A stretch of DNA of 53,457 nt from JALSHZ01 sp964614535 (GTDB taxonomy: Bacteria > Pseudomonadota > Gammaproteobacteria > UWMA-0217): NCBI GenBank assembly GCA_964614535.1, contig CAZTOZ010000001.1, positions 1 to 53,457 of the forward strand. Direction: 5' to 3'. Shown in pieces: positions 1 to 8,509 of this stretch. The notes beneath the pieces were generated by a model. The model had not been told where the DNA came from and ran no database searches. It saw only the letters and a list, made by a program, of their open reading frames with translations. A program made the translations under genes and the position numbers. Every line of letters starts with the position of its first letter. The stretch's first letter is position 1.

Positions 1-1
1 C

Positions 2-271
2 ATGTCATCGACACCGTTCGACCATATCGAAGCGCTCATCGCCGAAGGCGGTGAGATCAGCCTGGGCCGCTTTGGCCTGATCCCCTGCGCGGTGTTCGCC
101 CGCAATGAGACCAAGTCCGTGGCGGTGCTGATCCGCAAGGAGGAGGAATCACTACCCGATTTGCTGGCCCGTCTGGATGAGGCGATCCGTTCCGGCAAGG
201 AGGGCAAGATGATCGACGAGGTGAGCGGTGACATCCCCGAGCCGATTCCACCGGACGCCCATTTACGCTGA
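2..271 (+). CDS. small conserved hypothetical protein (start unverified)
   Basis: An 89-residue acidic soluble protein; I do not recognise a named domain. It has no signal peptide or membrane segment. The middle carries an Arg-Lys-Glu-Glu-Glu run followed by an amphipathic helix (LPDLLARLDEAI), and the C-terminus is Pro/Asp-rich and probably disordered. The length and the opening FDHIEALIAEGGEI resemble small hypothetical proteins I recall from other gammaproteobacteria. The ATG lies one base from the window edge, so neither its ribosome binding site nor a longer upstream start can be excluded. It is followed after 111 bases by the nucleotidyltransferase gene on the same strand. Confidence 0.6.
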   Translation: MSSTPFDHIEALIAEGGEISLGRFGLIPCAVFARNETKSVAVLIRKEEESLPDLLARLDEAIRSGKEGKMIDEVSGDIPEPIPPDAHLR

Positions 272-382
272 ATCCCGCTGGAAATCCCCTGCCCCACGTC
301 GGTGCTTGGAGAGCGTTCCGACAAGGAGGCGGCCGGGTCGATGGCACCGGCGATGACGTCGTTTCTGCTATCCTCTGCCGCC

Positions 383-1156
383 ATGACCGATTGGATCAAC
401 GAGCATGTCGTCGGGCTGATTCCCGCCGCCGGCAGGGGCACACGGCTGGGTCATACGCCTTGTAGCAAGGAGGTCTTTCCGCTGGTCGATGCGGCGGCCG
501 CCGACGAGGGACGGATGCGGGTCATGGCGGACTGTCTGCTCGAAGCCTTCACCACCGCCGGGATCAGACAGGCCTATTTCATCATCCGCGAAGGCAAATG
601 GGACATCCCCGCCTATTTCCGCGATGGCGGGCGCCATGGTCTCGATATCGGCTATCTGATGATGGGGCTACCGTGGGGGACGCCGTTCACACTCGATCAG
701 GCCTACCCCTTCGTCCGCGGCAAGACGGTGGCCACCGGTTTTCCCGACATGCGGTTCACGCCCATCGATGTCTTCGGCCCGATGCTCCGGCGGCTCCAGC
801 GCGGCGGCGCCGACATCGTCCTCGGCGCGATGCCGCAGCCCGATCCCGCCAGTTGGGACATGGTGGCCTTCGACGACGACGGCCGTGTGCTGCGCATCGA
901 TATCAAACGGCCGGACACCGACCTTACCGACTGCTGGTTTGCCGCTGTCTGGTCGCCCCGCTTCACCGAGTTCATGCACCGATATCTGACGACGCTGGTG
1001 GCCGGGAACGATATGGAGCCACGGGCCGAGGTCTATCTGGGGAACGTGGTGCAGGCGGCGATGCAGGCCGGCCTGGCGGTGGTCTGCGAGCCCTTTCCCG
1101 ACGGTTGCGTGACCGATCTGGGCACGATTCCGACGCTGTGCACCCCGGCGCGATGA
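383..1156 (+). CDS. NTP-transferase family sugar nucleotidyltransferase-like protein
   Basis: A 257-residue cytosolic protein. Its start has the nucleotidyltransferase signature LIPAAGRGTRLGHTPCSKE (residues about 10-28): the Gly-rich phosphate loop followed by a Lys, as in glucose-1-phosphate thymidylyl/uridylyltransferases. A later FPDMRFTPIDVFGPML segment suits the metal/nucleotide region of the fold, and an Asp-rich WDMVAFDDDGRV strand follows. It is shorter than RmlA or GalU and lacks a hexapeptide-repeat tail, so the substrate is unknown. I chose the ATG at 383 because the P-loop then starts about ten residues in; ATGs at 353 and 341 are in frame but lack a better ribosome site. It converges on purU with only ten bases between stops. 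Confidence 0.75.
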   Translation: MTDWINEHVVGLIPAAGRGTRLGHTPCSKEVFPLVDAAAADEGRMRVMADCLLEAFTTAGIRQAYFIIREGKWDIPAYFRDGGRHGLDIGYLMMGLPWGTPFTLDQAYPFVRGKTVATGFPDMRFTPIDVFGPMLRRLQRGGADIVLGAMPQPDPASWDMVAFDDDGRVLRIDIKRPDTDLTDCWFAAVWSPRFTEFMHRYLTTLVAGNDMEPRAEVYLGNVVQAAMQAGLAVVCEPFPDGCVTDLGTIPTLCTPAR

Positions 1157-1166
1157 GCGCCCTCCG

Positions 1167-2036
1167 TCAGCCGAACACCACGGTGCGGTTGTCGTAGACC
1201 AGCACGTTGCGATGCAGGTGATTCCAGACCGCTCGCGCCAGCACGACCTTCTCCAGATCCCTTCCCTTGCGCACCATGTCCTCGACCGCATCCTCGTGAC
1301 TGACACGGCAGACGTCCTGCTCGATGATCGGGCCGGCGTCCAGTTCGGTGGTGACGTAGTGGCTGGTGGCGCCGATGATCTTGACGCCGCGTTCGTAGGC
1401 GGAATGGTAGGGGCGCGCACCCGGAAAGGCGGGCAGGAACGAGTGGTGGATATTGATGATGCGCTGCGGGTAGGCCTCGATGAACTGCTCGGAGAGAATC
1501 TGCATGTAGCGGGCCAGCACGACGAAGTCGATCTCGTGTTCGGCCAGTAGCTCCATCTGCCGCTGCTCTTGTGACAGCTTGTTCTCGGGGGTGATCCCGA
1601 TCGCGTGATATTCGATGCCGAGGCGCTCGGCCACCGGGCGCATGTCGTCGTGGTTGCTGACGATGACCGGGATCTCCACCTCCAGCTCGCCCGACTCGTA
1701 GCGTGCCAGCAGATCATGGAAGCAGTGCGGCAGCCTGGAGACGAACAGCGCCATGCGCGGTTTCCGGCCGGAGAAGTGGATCTGGAACGTCATGTCGAAA
1801 CGCGACGCCACCAGCGTCTGGAAATACTCGCTGATGCGGTCGTCGGGAATGGCGAAGCCGGCCAGATCCCACTGCACGCGCATGAAGAAGACGGACTGCT
1901 GTTCATCCACGTGCTGATCGAGATGGAGGATATTGCCACCGTTCTTGTAGATGAACTCGGTGACGGCAATGACCAGGCCTTTCTGATCCGGGCAGTGGAT
2001 CAGCAAAATGGCGGAGTTGTCGTGTTTTCTGCTCAC
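1167..2036 (-). CDS. purU: formyltetrahydrofolate deformylase
   Basis: PurU hydrolyses 10-formyl-THF to formate and THF, balancing one-carbon pools and feeding formate to purine synthesis. The 289-residue product starts with an ACT-type regulatory domain (about residues 8-90, CPDQKGLVIAVTEFIYKNGGN) and continues with the formyltransferase fold: the NIHHSFLPAF catalytic segment and the SHYVTTELDAGPII segment with its conserved Asp. The reading frame stays open far upstream, but I chose the GTG at 2036: AAGGA lies six bases before it and the length matches the family. It follows prmB by 34 bases on the same strand, suggesting cotranscription. Confidence 0.95.
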   Translation of the reverse strand: MSRKHDNSAILLIHCPDQKGLVIAVTEFIYKNGGNILHLDQHVDEQQSVFFMRVQWDLAGFAIPDDRISEYFQTLVASRFDMTFQIHFSGRKPRMALFVSRLPHCFHDLLARYESGELEVEIPVIVSNHDDMRPVAERLGIEYHAIGITPENKLSQEQRQMELLAEHEIDFVVLARYMQILSEQFIEAYPQRIINIHHSFLPAFPGARPYHSAYERGVKIIGATSHYVTTELDAGPIIEQDVCRVSHEDAVEDMVRKGRDLEKVVLARAVWNHLHRNVLVYDNRTVVFG

Positions 2037-2070
2037 TATCTGTCCTTGGTGAATGGTTTCCGATACGGAT

Positions 2071-2994
2071 TCAGCCGGCTTCCGAAGCCGGCGCCAGCGC
2101 GGCCAGCAATTCCTGGCGCCCGATGACGAAGACACCGTGGCCTCCCTGCTCGAATTCGACCCAGTGGAACGGCATCCGCGGGAATGCTGCCTCCAGCGCC
2201 GGCTGGCTGTTGCCGACCTCGACCACCAGCACCCCGTCATCGCGGAGGTGGCGGGGCGCCTCGGCCAGCAGCCGGCGAACAACATCGAGACCGTCGTCCC
2301 CCGCCGCCAGTCCGAGCCGGGGCTCGTGATGATACTCCGGTGGCAACGCTGCCATCTCGTCGGTATCGACATACGGCGGATTGCTGACGATCAGATCGAA
2401 CCGCTCCCCTTCGACACCATCGAACAGATCGGCCGTCACCACCCGCACCCGCCCATCCAGTCCGTGGCGCTCGATATTGGCCTCGGCCAGCGCCACCGCC
2501 TCGGGCGAGACATCGCTCAACACCACCTCAGCATCAGGAAAGGCATACGCACAGGCAATACCGATACAGCCACTGCCGGTACAGAGGTCGAGCACGCGCA
2601 CCGGCTCCGCCGGCAACCACGGCGCGAAGCCGGCTCGGATCAATTCTGCAATGGGAGAGCGCGGCACCAGCACCGACTCGTTCACGGTAAACGGGAGATC
2701 GCAGAACCATGCCTCCCCGGTCAGATAGGCGGCCGGCTTGCGCAGCTCGATGCGCTGCATCAACCGTGCGATGGCATCCTCGCGCTCGGCCTGGGTCACG
2801 CGGGTGTCGAGCCATGCGCCATCCAGGTCCAGCGGCAACGAGAGCGCGTGCAGCACCAGCCACGACGCCTCGGAGAAGGCGTTGTCAGTGCCGTGACCGA
2901 AATGGAGCCCGGCCGCTTCGAAACGGCTGGCGCCCCAACGGATCAGGTCGCGGATGGTTCGCAGTTCGGCGGCGGCCGCCTGGGCTTCGTTCAT
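2071..2994 (-). CDS. prmB: 50S ribosomal protein L3 N5-glutamine methyltransferase
   Basis: A SAM-dependent methyltransferase of the HemK/PrmB family, 307 residues. Visible are the SAM loop VLDLCTGSGCIGIACA and the glutamine-methylase motif VSNPPYV, the NPPY box that binds the target Gln side chain. The N-terminal helical domain (residues 1-80) and the family length favour PrmB over PrmC, which normally lies beside prfA and is a little shorter. Known PrmB methylates a glutamine of ribosomal protein L3. It is first in a probable prmB-purU unit and diverges from psd, with 68 bases between the two starts. Confidence 0.9.
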   Translation of the reverse strand: MNEAQAAAAELRTIRDLIRWGASRFEAAGLHFGHGTDNAFSEASWLVLHALSLPLDLDGAWLDTRVTQAEREDAIARLMQRIELRKPAAYLTGEAWFCDLPFTVNESVLVPRSPIAELIRAGFAPWLPAEPVRVLDLCTGSGCIGIACAYAFPDAEVVLSDVSPEAVALAEANIERHGLDGRVRVVTADLFDGVEGERFDLIVSNPPYVDTDEMAALPPEYHHEPRLGLAAGDDGLDVVRRLLAEAPRHLRDDGVLVVEVGNSQPALEAAFPRMPFHWVEFEQGGHGVFVIGRQELLAALAPASEAG

Positions 2995-3062
2995 CGGGAT
3001 AATTTGCTACAGTGAGGACGGCACCGATTGTGCCCCATCTTTCCACCCATCGGAAACAGAAC

Positions 3063-3932
3063 GTGAACGGATCGGCCAACCCGCTGCTGGAAAAGCTCGC
3101 CACCGGCATTCTCTTCTGCCTGCCGCAACATTGGATCTCCCGGGTCGTCTACCGCCTGGTGAGAATCGAGACGCCCGTGGTCAAGAACGCCATCATCCGG
3201 CTCTACACCACACTGTTCAAACTCGACATGGACGAGGCCACCGAGCCCGATCCGCTGGCCTACCCGACGATGAACGCCCTGTTCACACGGGCGCTGAAGC
3301 CCGGGGCGCGGCCACTACCGGCGGACGAACAGCTGCTGGTCTCCCCCGCCGACGGCGTCGTCAGCGAATTCGGCAGCATCGACAACACCCTGCTGCTCCA
3401 GGCCAAGGGGCAGTGGTACAGCCACGACCTGCTGCTGGGCGGCCATGCCGATCTCTCGCGCCCGTTCAACGACGGGCTGTTCGCCACCGTCTATCTCTCC
3501 CCGCGGGACTACCACCGCGTCCACATGCCGTTCTCCGGTCGCCTCACCGAAATGCTCTATGTTCCGGGCCGGCTGCACAGCGTCTCATTGATGACGACCC
3601 GTACCATCCCACAGCTCTTCACCCGCAACGAACGCGTCGTCTGCCTGTTCGACACCGAGGCCGGACGGATGGCGGTGGTGCTGGTCGGCGCCATCAATGT
3701 CGCCGCCATCGAAACCGTCTGGGCCGGGCTCATCACCCCGCCACCGGGCAAGGAGGCGGTGCTGACCCGCTACGACGAGCCGATCGAACTCCGACGCGGC
3801 GATGAACTGGGGCGCTTCAACATGGGATCGACCGTGGTGGTACTGATGGAGCGGGGGCGATTCGACTGGCTGCCGGAACTGACGGGCCACAGCACCGTGA
3901 AGATGGGGGAACCACTGGCCCGGATGCGGTGA
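3063..3932 (+). CDS. psd: phosphatidylserine decarboxylase proenzyme
   Basis: Converts phosphatidylserine to phosphatidylethanolamine at the inner membrane and self-cleaves to form its pyruvoyl group. The 289-residue protein has the expected order: hydrophobic N-terminus, SPADGVVSEFG, the YLSPRDYHRVHMPF segment with catalytic His, and the self-cleavage site FNMGST near the C-terminus; the usual LGST is MGST here, with the essential Gly-Ser kept. I prefer the GTG at 3063 because the protein then begins like other Psd proteins and a GGAAA lies upstream. An in-frame GTG at 3012 would add 17 residues. In Pseudomonas, psd also lies close to fimX, as here. Confidence 0.95.
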   Translation: MNGSANPLLEKLATGILFCLPQHWISRVVYRLVRIETPVVKNAIIRLYTTLFKLDMDEATEPDPLAYPTMNALFTRALKPGARPLPADEQLLVSPADGVVSEFGSIDNTLLLQAKGQWYSHDLLLGGHADLSRPFNDGLFATVYLSPRDYHRVHMPFSGRLTEMLYVPGRLHSVSLMTTRTIPQLFTRNERVVCLFDTEAGRMAVVLVGAINVAAIETVWAGLITPPPGKEAVLTRYDEPIELRRGDELGRFNMGSTVVVLMERGRFDWLPELTGHSTVKMGEPLARMR

Positions 3933-3963
3933 CGGCCAGGCGCGTTGCGCCGAGGGGCAGTGG

Positions 3964-4893
3964 TCAGGCGGTGTCGGTGAAGGCGATCACCTCGCCGATG
4001 TGGCCGGCGCCGCCAAGCTTCATCAGCAGCCGGTCCACCCCCAGTGCCACGCCGGCACACTCCGGCAGGCCGGCATCGATCGCCGCCATGAAATGAGCAT
4101 CGGCGCGCACCGGCGGCATCCCTCTGCGCCGGCGCTCGGCCTGTTCTGCGGCAATACGGCGTCGCTGCTCCGCGCCATCGGTGAGTTCGTGATAACCATT
4201 GGCCAGCTCCAACGCCCCCCAGTACACCTCGAAACGGGCCGCGGTCTCTCCATCGGGCCGCAGCCGGGCCAATGCCGCCTGACTGGCGGGGTAGTCGCTG
4301 ACGACGGTGAGCCGGCCGGCGGGAAAACCGGGGGTGATACAGTGGGAGAGCAGCAAGTCGAGCCAGTCGTTGCGGGACATCCCGCCGCCCGGGTGGAGGC
4401 CGGCCGCATCGGCCGCCGCCGCCAGCGACTCCACGTCGGCACTCAACGGGTCGATGCCCAGCGCCTCGATGAACAACTGTCGGTAGCTGGTGCGGTGCAA
4501 CGGCAGCGACTGCCCCGCCAAGGTCTCGATCAGCGTTACCACCTCGTCGGCGAGACGGCGGTCGTCGAAGCCGAGCCGGTACCACTCCAGCAGCGTGAAC
4601 TCGGGGTTGTGGTGGCGCCCGGCCTCGCCGCGACGAAAGACCTTGCAGATCTGAAAGATGTCACCGCTGCCGGCAGCCAGCAGCCGCTTCATCGCAAATT
4701 CGGGCGAGGTGTGCAGATAGCCCCCATCGCAGACGCGAAACGACTCGATGGCGGGATCGGTATTGCCGGCGCGGCAATGGAGGGGGGTCTCCACCTCCAG
4801 CACGCCCCGCGCCATGAAAAAGGCGCGGATGCCATGCAGCAACCGCGCCCTCGCTTCGAGCGCCTCCCGGTTCGCGCCCGGTCGCCAGCTCAT
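3964..4893 (-). CDS. epmA: elongation factor P-(R)-beta-lysine ligase
   Basis: EpmA (PoxA/GenX/YjeA) is a truncated class II lysyl-tRNA synthetase paralogue that attaches (R)-beta-lysine to Lys34 of EF-P. The 309-residue protein has the catalytic core only, with no tRNA anticodon-binding domain: motif 2 around FRRGEAGRHHNPEFTLLEWY and motif 3 GVALGVDRLLMKLGG. Its ATG overlaps the efp stop in an ATGA arrangement, so enzyme and substrate are translationally coupled. epmB is divergent from efp, putting the whole modification pathway in 2.6 kb. Confidence 0.95.
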   Translation of the reverse strand: MSWRPGANREALEARARLLHGIRAFFMARGVLEVETPLHCRAGNTDPAIESFRVCDGGYLHTSPEFAMKRLLAAGSGDIFQICKVFRRGEAGRHHNPEFTLLEWYRLGFDDRRLADEVVTLIETLAGQSLPLHRTSYRQLFIEALGIDPLSADVESLAAAADAAGLHPGGGMSRNDWLDLLLSHCITPGFPAGRLTVVSDYPASQAALARLRPDGETAARFEVYWGALELANGYHELTDGAEQRRRIAAEQAERRRRGMPPVRADAHFMAAIDAGLPECAGVALGVDRLLMKLGGAGHIGEVIAFTDTA

Positions 4894-5459
4894 TTGCCGG
4901 CGCGTGAGACGTACTCGCCGGTGCGGGTGTCGATTTTCAGCACGTCGCCCTCCTCGACGAACAGCGGTACCCGGATGGTCGCGCCGGTCTCGACGGTGGC
5001 GGGCTTGGTCGCACCCTGGGCGGTGTCGCCACGCACGCCCGGATCACACTGGGTGACAAGCAGCTCGACGAAGTTGGGCGGCGTGACCAGCAGCGGTTCG
5101 CCATTCCACAGTGTCACGGTGCAGGTGTCCTGCTCCTTCAGGAATTTGACGGCCGCCTCGACCGCGGCCGGGCCGGCCCCGATCTGCTCGTAGGTGTTGG
5201 GGTCCATGAAGTACCAGAAATCGCCATCGTTGTAGATGTACTGCATCTCGGTGTCGATGACGTCGGCGGCCTCGACCGATTCGCCCGACTTGAAGGTCTT
5301 TTCCAGCACCTTGCCATTCTTCAGATTGCGCACCTTGACCCGGTTGAAGGCCTGGCCCTTGCCGGGCTTGACGAACTCGTTTTCGATGATGGTGTAGGGG
5401 TCGCCGTCGAGCAGAATCTTCAGGCCGCCGCGGAATTCATTGGTACTATAGCTTGCCAT
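4890..5459 (-). CDS. efp: translation elongation factor P
   Basis: EF-P binds stalled ribosomes at the E site and rescues peptide-bond formation at polyproline stretches. The 189-residue length matches E. coli (188), and the KOW-like N-domain plus two OB-type domains are present in order. The modification loop reads KPGKGQAF with the acceptor lysine at exactly position 34, agreeing with the adjacent EpmA/EpmB enzymes. I place the start at the ATG at 5459 (MASYSTNEF); the longer in-frame extension runs into the divergent promoter region. It is upstream of and overlaps epmA by four bases. Confidence 0.97.
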   Translation of the reverse strand: MASYSTNEFRGGLKILLDGDPYTIIENEFVKPGKGQAFNRVKVRNLKNGKVLEKTFKSGESVEAADVIDTEMQYIYNDGDFWYFMDPNTYEQIGAGPAAVEAAVKFLKEQDTCTVTLWNGEPLLVTPPNFVELLVTQCDPGVRGDTAQGATKPATVETGATIRVPLFVEEGDVLKIDTRTGEYVSRAGK

Positions 5460-5526
5460 GTCGTTACCCAGGTTGTCGTGACTCCGGCGGAGATCAGGAC
5501 GGACCGCCGGCCAGGAAAAAGAGCAG

Positions 5527-6543
5527 ATGATACCGCGAATCCCACGGCCAGAGAAAACCGCCCGCTGGCAGCGCGAGCTGGCCGAGGCCATCACCGACGC
5601 CGCCACGCTCTATCGGCGCCTGGGGCTCGATGGCGCCTCACTACCGGCGGCGCTGCGGGCCGCCGGCAGTTTTCGCCTGCTCGTCCCCGCCTCCTATGTG
5701 CAACGGATGGAGCGGGGCAATCCCCACGACCCACTGCTGTTGCAGGTGTTGCCGCAGGCGGCGGAGCTGGCGGCGCAGCCGCCGGGGTTCACGACGGACC
5801 CGGTCGGGGACGACCCCGCCTCGCCGTTGCCGGGGCTGATCCACAAATACCGTGGCCGGGTACTGCTGGTGACCACCGGCGCCTGCGCCATCCACTGCCG
5901 CTACTGCTTCCGTCGCCACTACCCCTACGGCGAAGCCTCGACCGGCCCACGGCAACTGGCGGCGGCGCTGGCGTGGATCGCCGACCATCCCGACATCGAT
6001 GAAGTGATTCTCAGCGGCGGCGATCCGCTGATGCTGGACGACGTCCGCCTCGACCGGCTGCTCTGTGCGCTGGAGGCCATTCCCCATCTGCAGCGGCTAC
6101 GGATCCATTCCCGCATGCCGGTGGTGCTGCCCGCACGAATCACCGACCACCTGAGCCGGCGGCTACGGCATGGCCGCCTGCAGACCCTGGTCGTCATCCA
6201 CGCCAACCATCCCAACGAACTGGACGACAGCGTGGCCGCCGCCTGCCGGCGGCTGCGCCGGGCCGGCGTGCTGCTGCTGAACCAGAGCGTCTTGCTGAAC
6301 GGTATCAACAACCGGGCAGACGTGCTGGAAAAACTGTCCAAGCGATTGTTTTCACAAGGTGTTCAGCCGTATTATCTGCACCTTCTCGACAAGGTTCGGG
6401 GCGCTGCACACTTCGACATGGACGAAACCGACGCGCGGCAACTGTATGCCGACCTGAGCGCCCGCCTGCCCGGCTACATGGTGCCCAGGCTGACACGGGA
6501 AGTCGCTGGCGACCATTCCAAGCGTATCCTCGGATTCCTGTGA
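5527..6543 (+). CDS. epmB: EF-P beta-lysylation protein, radical SAM lysine 2,3-aminomutase type
   Basis: EpmB isomerises L-lysine to (R)-beta-lysine for EF-P modification. The 338-residue protein carries the radical SAM iron-sulfur motif CAIHCRYCFRRHYPY with Cys120, Cys124 and Cys127, then the PLP/SAM-binding GGDPLMLDD segment and the LLNQSVLLNGINN region typical of lysine aminomutases. It lacks the long C-terminal extension of catabolic lysine 2,3-aminomutases, which fits EpmB. It diverges from efp across 67 bases. No epmC hydroxylase is seen in this window. Confidence 0.95.
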   Translation: MIPRIPRPEKTARWQRELAEAITDAATLYRRLGLDGASLPAALRAAGSFRLLVPASYVQRMERGNPHDPLLLQVLPQAAELAAQPPGFTTDPVGDDPASPLPGLIHKYRGRVLLVTTGACAIHCRYCFRRHYPYGEASTGPRQLAAALAWIADHPDIDEVILSGGDPLMLDDVRLDRLLCALEAIPHLQRLRIHSRMPVVLPARITDHLSRRLRHGRLQTLVVIHANHPNELDDSVAAACRRLRRAGVLLLNQSVLLNGINNRADVLEKLSKRLFSQGVQPYYLHLLDKVRGAAHFDMDETDARQLYADLSARLPGYMVPRLTREVAGDHSKRILGFL

Positions 6544-6673
6544 GCCATGCACGGCGCGGCAACGGTCGCCCACACTGAACAAATTGCAACTATGTGATTG
6601 GATTTGTGCATCGATCGGCGCAAATCCCCTATGCTCCCTGTTTTCCAAACCATTTTATTGCTGACAAGAGCCG

Positions 6674-8452
6674 ATGAACCTCCACCTTCCCCAGTTCACC
6701 CTGTCGCGCGAGGAGATTGAGCAGACGCCCAATACCCCGCGCGCGGCCAAGAAGTGGCAGTCCGAACTGCCACTGGTGAACATGGGGGAGACGACCCGGC
6801 TGTTCTACCTCACCATCCGCGCGCTCAACCGCCAGCCGCTGGCCGCCAAGCTCCGGCTGGAGCTGATGGAGCTGCTGCACCCCACCGGCCTGATCGTGCT
6901 GCAACATCTGAACAAGCACCTGAAGGTACTGACCCATCCACTGTCGGGCAAGCTGCGGCAGATCTCGCGGTTGACGGAGGCACTGATGCTGGAGCTGTCG
7001 GTGGGCTACAAGCATGTGGTCTATGCCATCTCCAGCGACAAGGAGAAGCTCGACCATCGTTCGCTGGCGCTGGCCGTGCATCGGGCGATGCGTTTCCTGG
7101 AGCTGACGCTGGCACACAACGCCCGTACCTACCGCGCCGGTGCGCGCAGCACCTGGCACGACCTGCACCGGCTGGAGGGCTTTGCCGAACAGTTCCACCT
7201 GGCTGATACCGAGATCCGCGACGGCATGTACGCGACGATCACCTCGTCCACACCACGGGACGTCTACAAGCAAGCCTGCCTGCTGGCCATGTCGCAGCCG
7301 TTCACGCTGCGGGCCGGCGAGGCCTCCCACCTGCAACGCTATTTCGAGAAGGCCTGCCACCTCTGCGACATGAAGAAGTCGCTGATCCCCGACGAGAACG
7401 GCATGGTGCACGTGGCCAGCCTCAAGTCGTCGGAACCGCCGGCCTATATTCCGCTGGCGGACATCACCACCTTCTCCAACCTGCGCGGGTTCGATGTCTC
7501 ACGCCTGATCAGCACCCTCAACGACATGCTGGAAGACGACGGCAACGACGAGAAGCCACTGATTCGGGGCAACGAAGAGGCCCGGCTGGCGCCCTCGCTG
7601 ATCCGCCGCCTGATCACCAGCTGGACGACACAGGAAAAACGCCGTTACAGCCGGTTGCGGGCCAACCGCGGCATCGTCGCCGCCATCGGCATACGGAATA
7701 TCATCGACGCCATCAACGCCGACCTCAATCCCGAGCTCTCCAAGGAGGAGCTGTTCGACTACGAGACCACCACCAATGGCGCCGAAACCCTCGCCTTCGC
7801 CGGCTTCTCGGAAGCGGTCACCGAGCAGTTTCCCCACCCCGATCCGGAAAGCTCGATCATCTACCACTCCGATCTGGTCGGCGTCGGCGACGAAGTCCAC
7901 GACGATCCGGTGATCCAGAAGTCCCCGCCACCCGACTCGTGGCAGGACTGGCGCGTCATCAACACCGGCGCCGGCGGCTACGGTCTCGCCTGGAACAGCG
8001 ACGAGACCACCAATGCCCAGGTCGGGGAGGCGATCGCATTGAGGGAAAAGGAATACAACCTCTACCACTGGCGTACCGGGGTGATCCGCTGGTTGCAGAA
8101 CACCGATGAACACGGGCTGCAGATCGGTGTTCAGCTGCTGGCACCGCGCGCGATCGTCGTCGAGGTGGAGACCATCCGCAACCGCAGCTACAGCCAGATC
8201 CTGCCATTGAGGGTGCTGATGCTGCCAGGCATGAAAACCCTGCAACATCCGCCCAGTGTGCTGGTACGGGCCGGGGTCTTCCAGTCCGGTGACATTCTGG
8301 AGATCGCCATGCTCGGCAAGAAGCTCTACATCGAACTGGGCGATATCGGCGAATCCCCCAGTTTCTTCACCCAGTTCTTCTACACTTCGTCGGAGATCAA
8401 GAGCAGCGCCACGCCCAAAGAGCAGTTCGAAGATCTGTGGAGACGGTTATAG
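6674..8452 (+). CDS. PilZ-like domain protein upstream of fimX (PA4958-type)
   Basis: A 592-residue cytosolic protein without a signal peptide. The first 400 residues are largely helical and Leu-rich. Residues about 425-500 look like a divergent PilZ barrel: VINTGAGGYGLAW stands where the (D/N)xSxxG box would be, with Gly replacing Ser, and GVIRWLQ and LQIGVQLL follow as the usual PilZ strands. No clear RxxxR c-di-GMP motif is present, so nucleotide binding is doubtful. From memory, Pseudomonas aeruginosa has an equivalent gene between psd and fimX. Only 57 bases separate it from fimX on the same strand, pointing to a shared role in c-di-GMP control of type IV pili; this is inference from position. 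Confidence 0.75.
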   Translation: MNLHLPQFTLSREEIEQTPNTPRAAKKWQSELPLVNMGETTRLFYLTIRALNRQPLAAKLRLELMELLHPTGLIVLQHLNKHLKVLTHPLSGKLRQISRLTEALMLELSVGYKHVVYAISSDKEKLDHRSLALAVHRAMRFLELTLAHNARTYRAGARSTWHDLHRLEGFAEQFHLADTEIRDGMYATITSSTPRDVYKQACLLAMSQPFTLRAGEASHLQRYFEKACHLCDMKKSLIPDENGMVHVASLKSSEPPAYIPLADITTFSNLRGFDVSRLISTLNDMLEDDGNDEKPLIRGNEEARLAPSLIRRLITSWTTQEKRRYSRLRANRGIVAAIGIRNIIDAINADLNPELSKEELFDYETTTNGAETLAFAGFSEAVTEQFPHPDPESSIIYHSDLVGVGDEVHDDPVIQKSPPPDSWQDWRVINTGAGGYGLAWNSDETTNAQVGEAIALREKEYNLYHWRTGVIRWLQNTDEHGLQIGVQLLAPRAIVVEVETIRNRSYSQILPLRVLMLPGMKTLQHPPSVLVRAGVFQSGDILEIAMLGKKLYIELGDIGESPSFFTQFFYTSSEIKSSATPKEQFEDLWRRL

Positions 8453-8509
8453 CCATGAGAACAAGCCCACCGGCCGCCCGAGCCGACCAGACCAGGAAAC
8501 GGAAACGCC

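Noticed and set aside
3012..3062. Upstream GTG start for psd
   Set aside because: Would add 17 residues that do not resemble Psd N-termini; the GTG at 3063 gives the normal beginning. I cannot exclude it completely.
3939..3951. GGCGC-GTT-GCGCC hairpin between psd and epmA as a terminator
   Set aside because: Only a 5-bp stem with no T-run; too weak to call.
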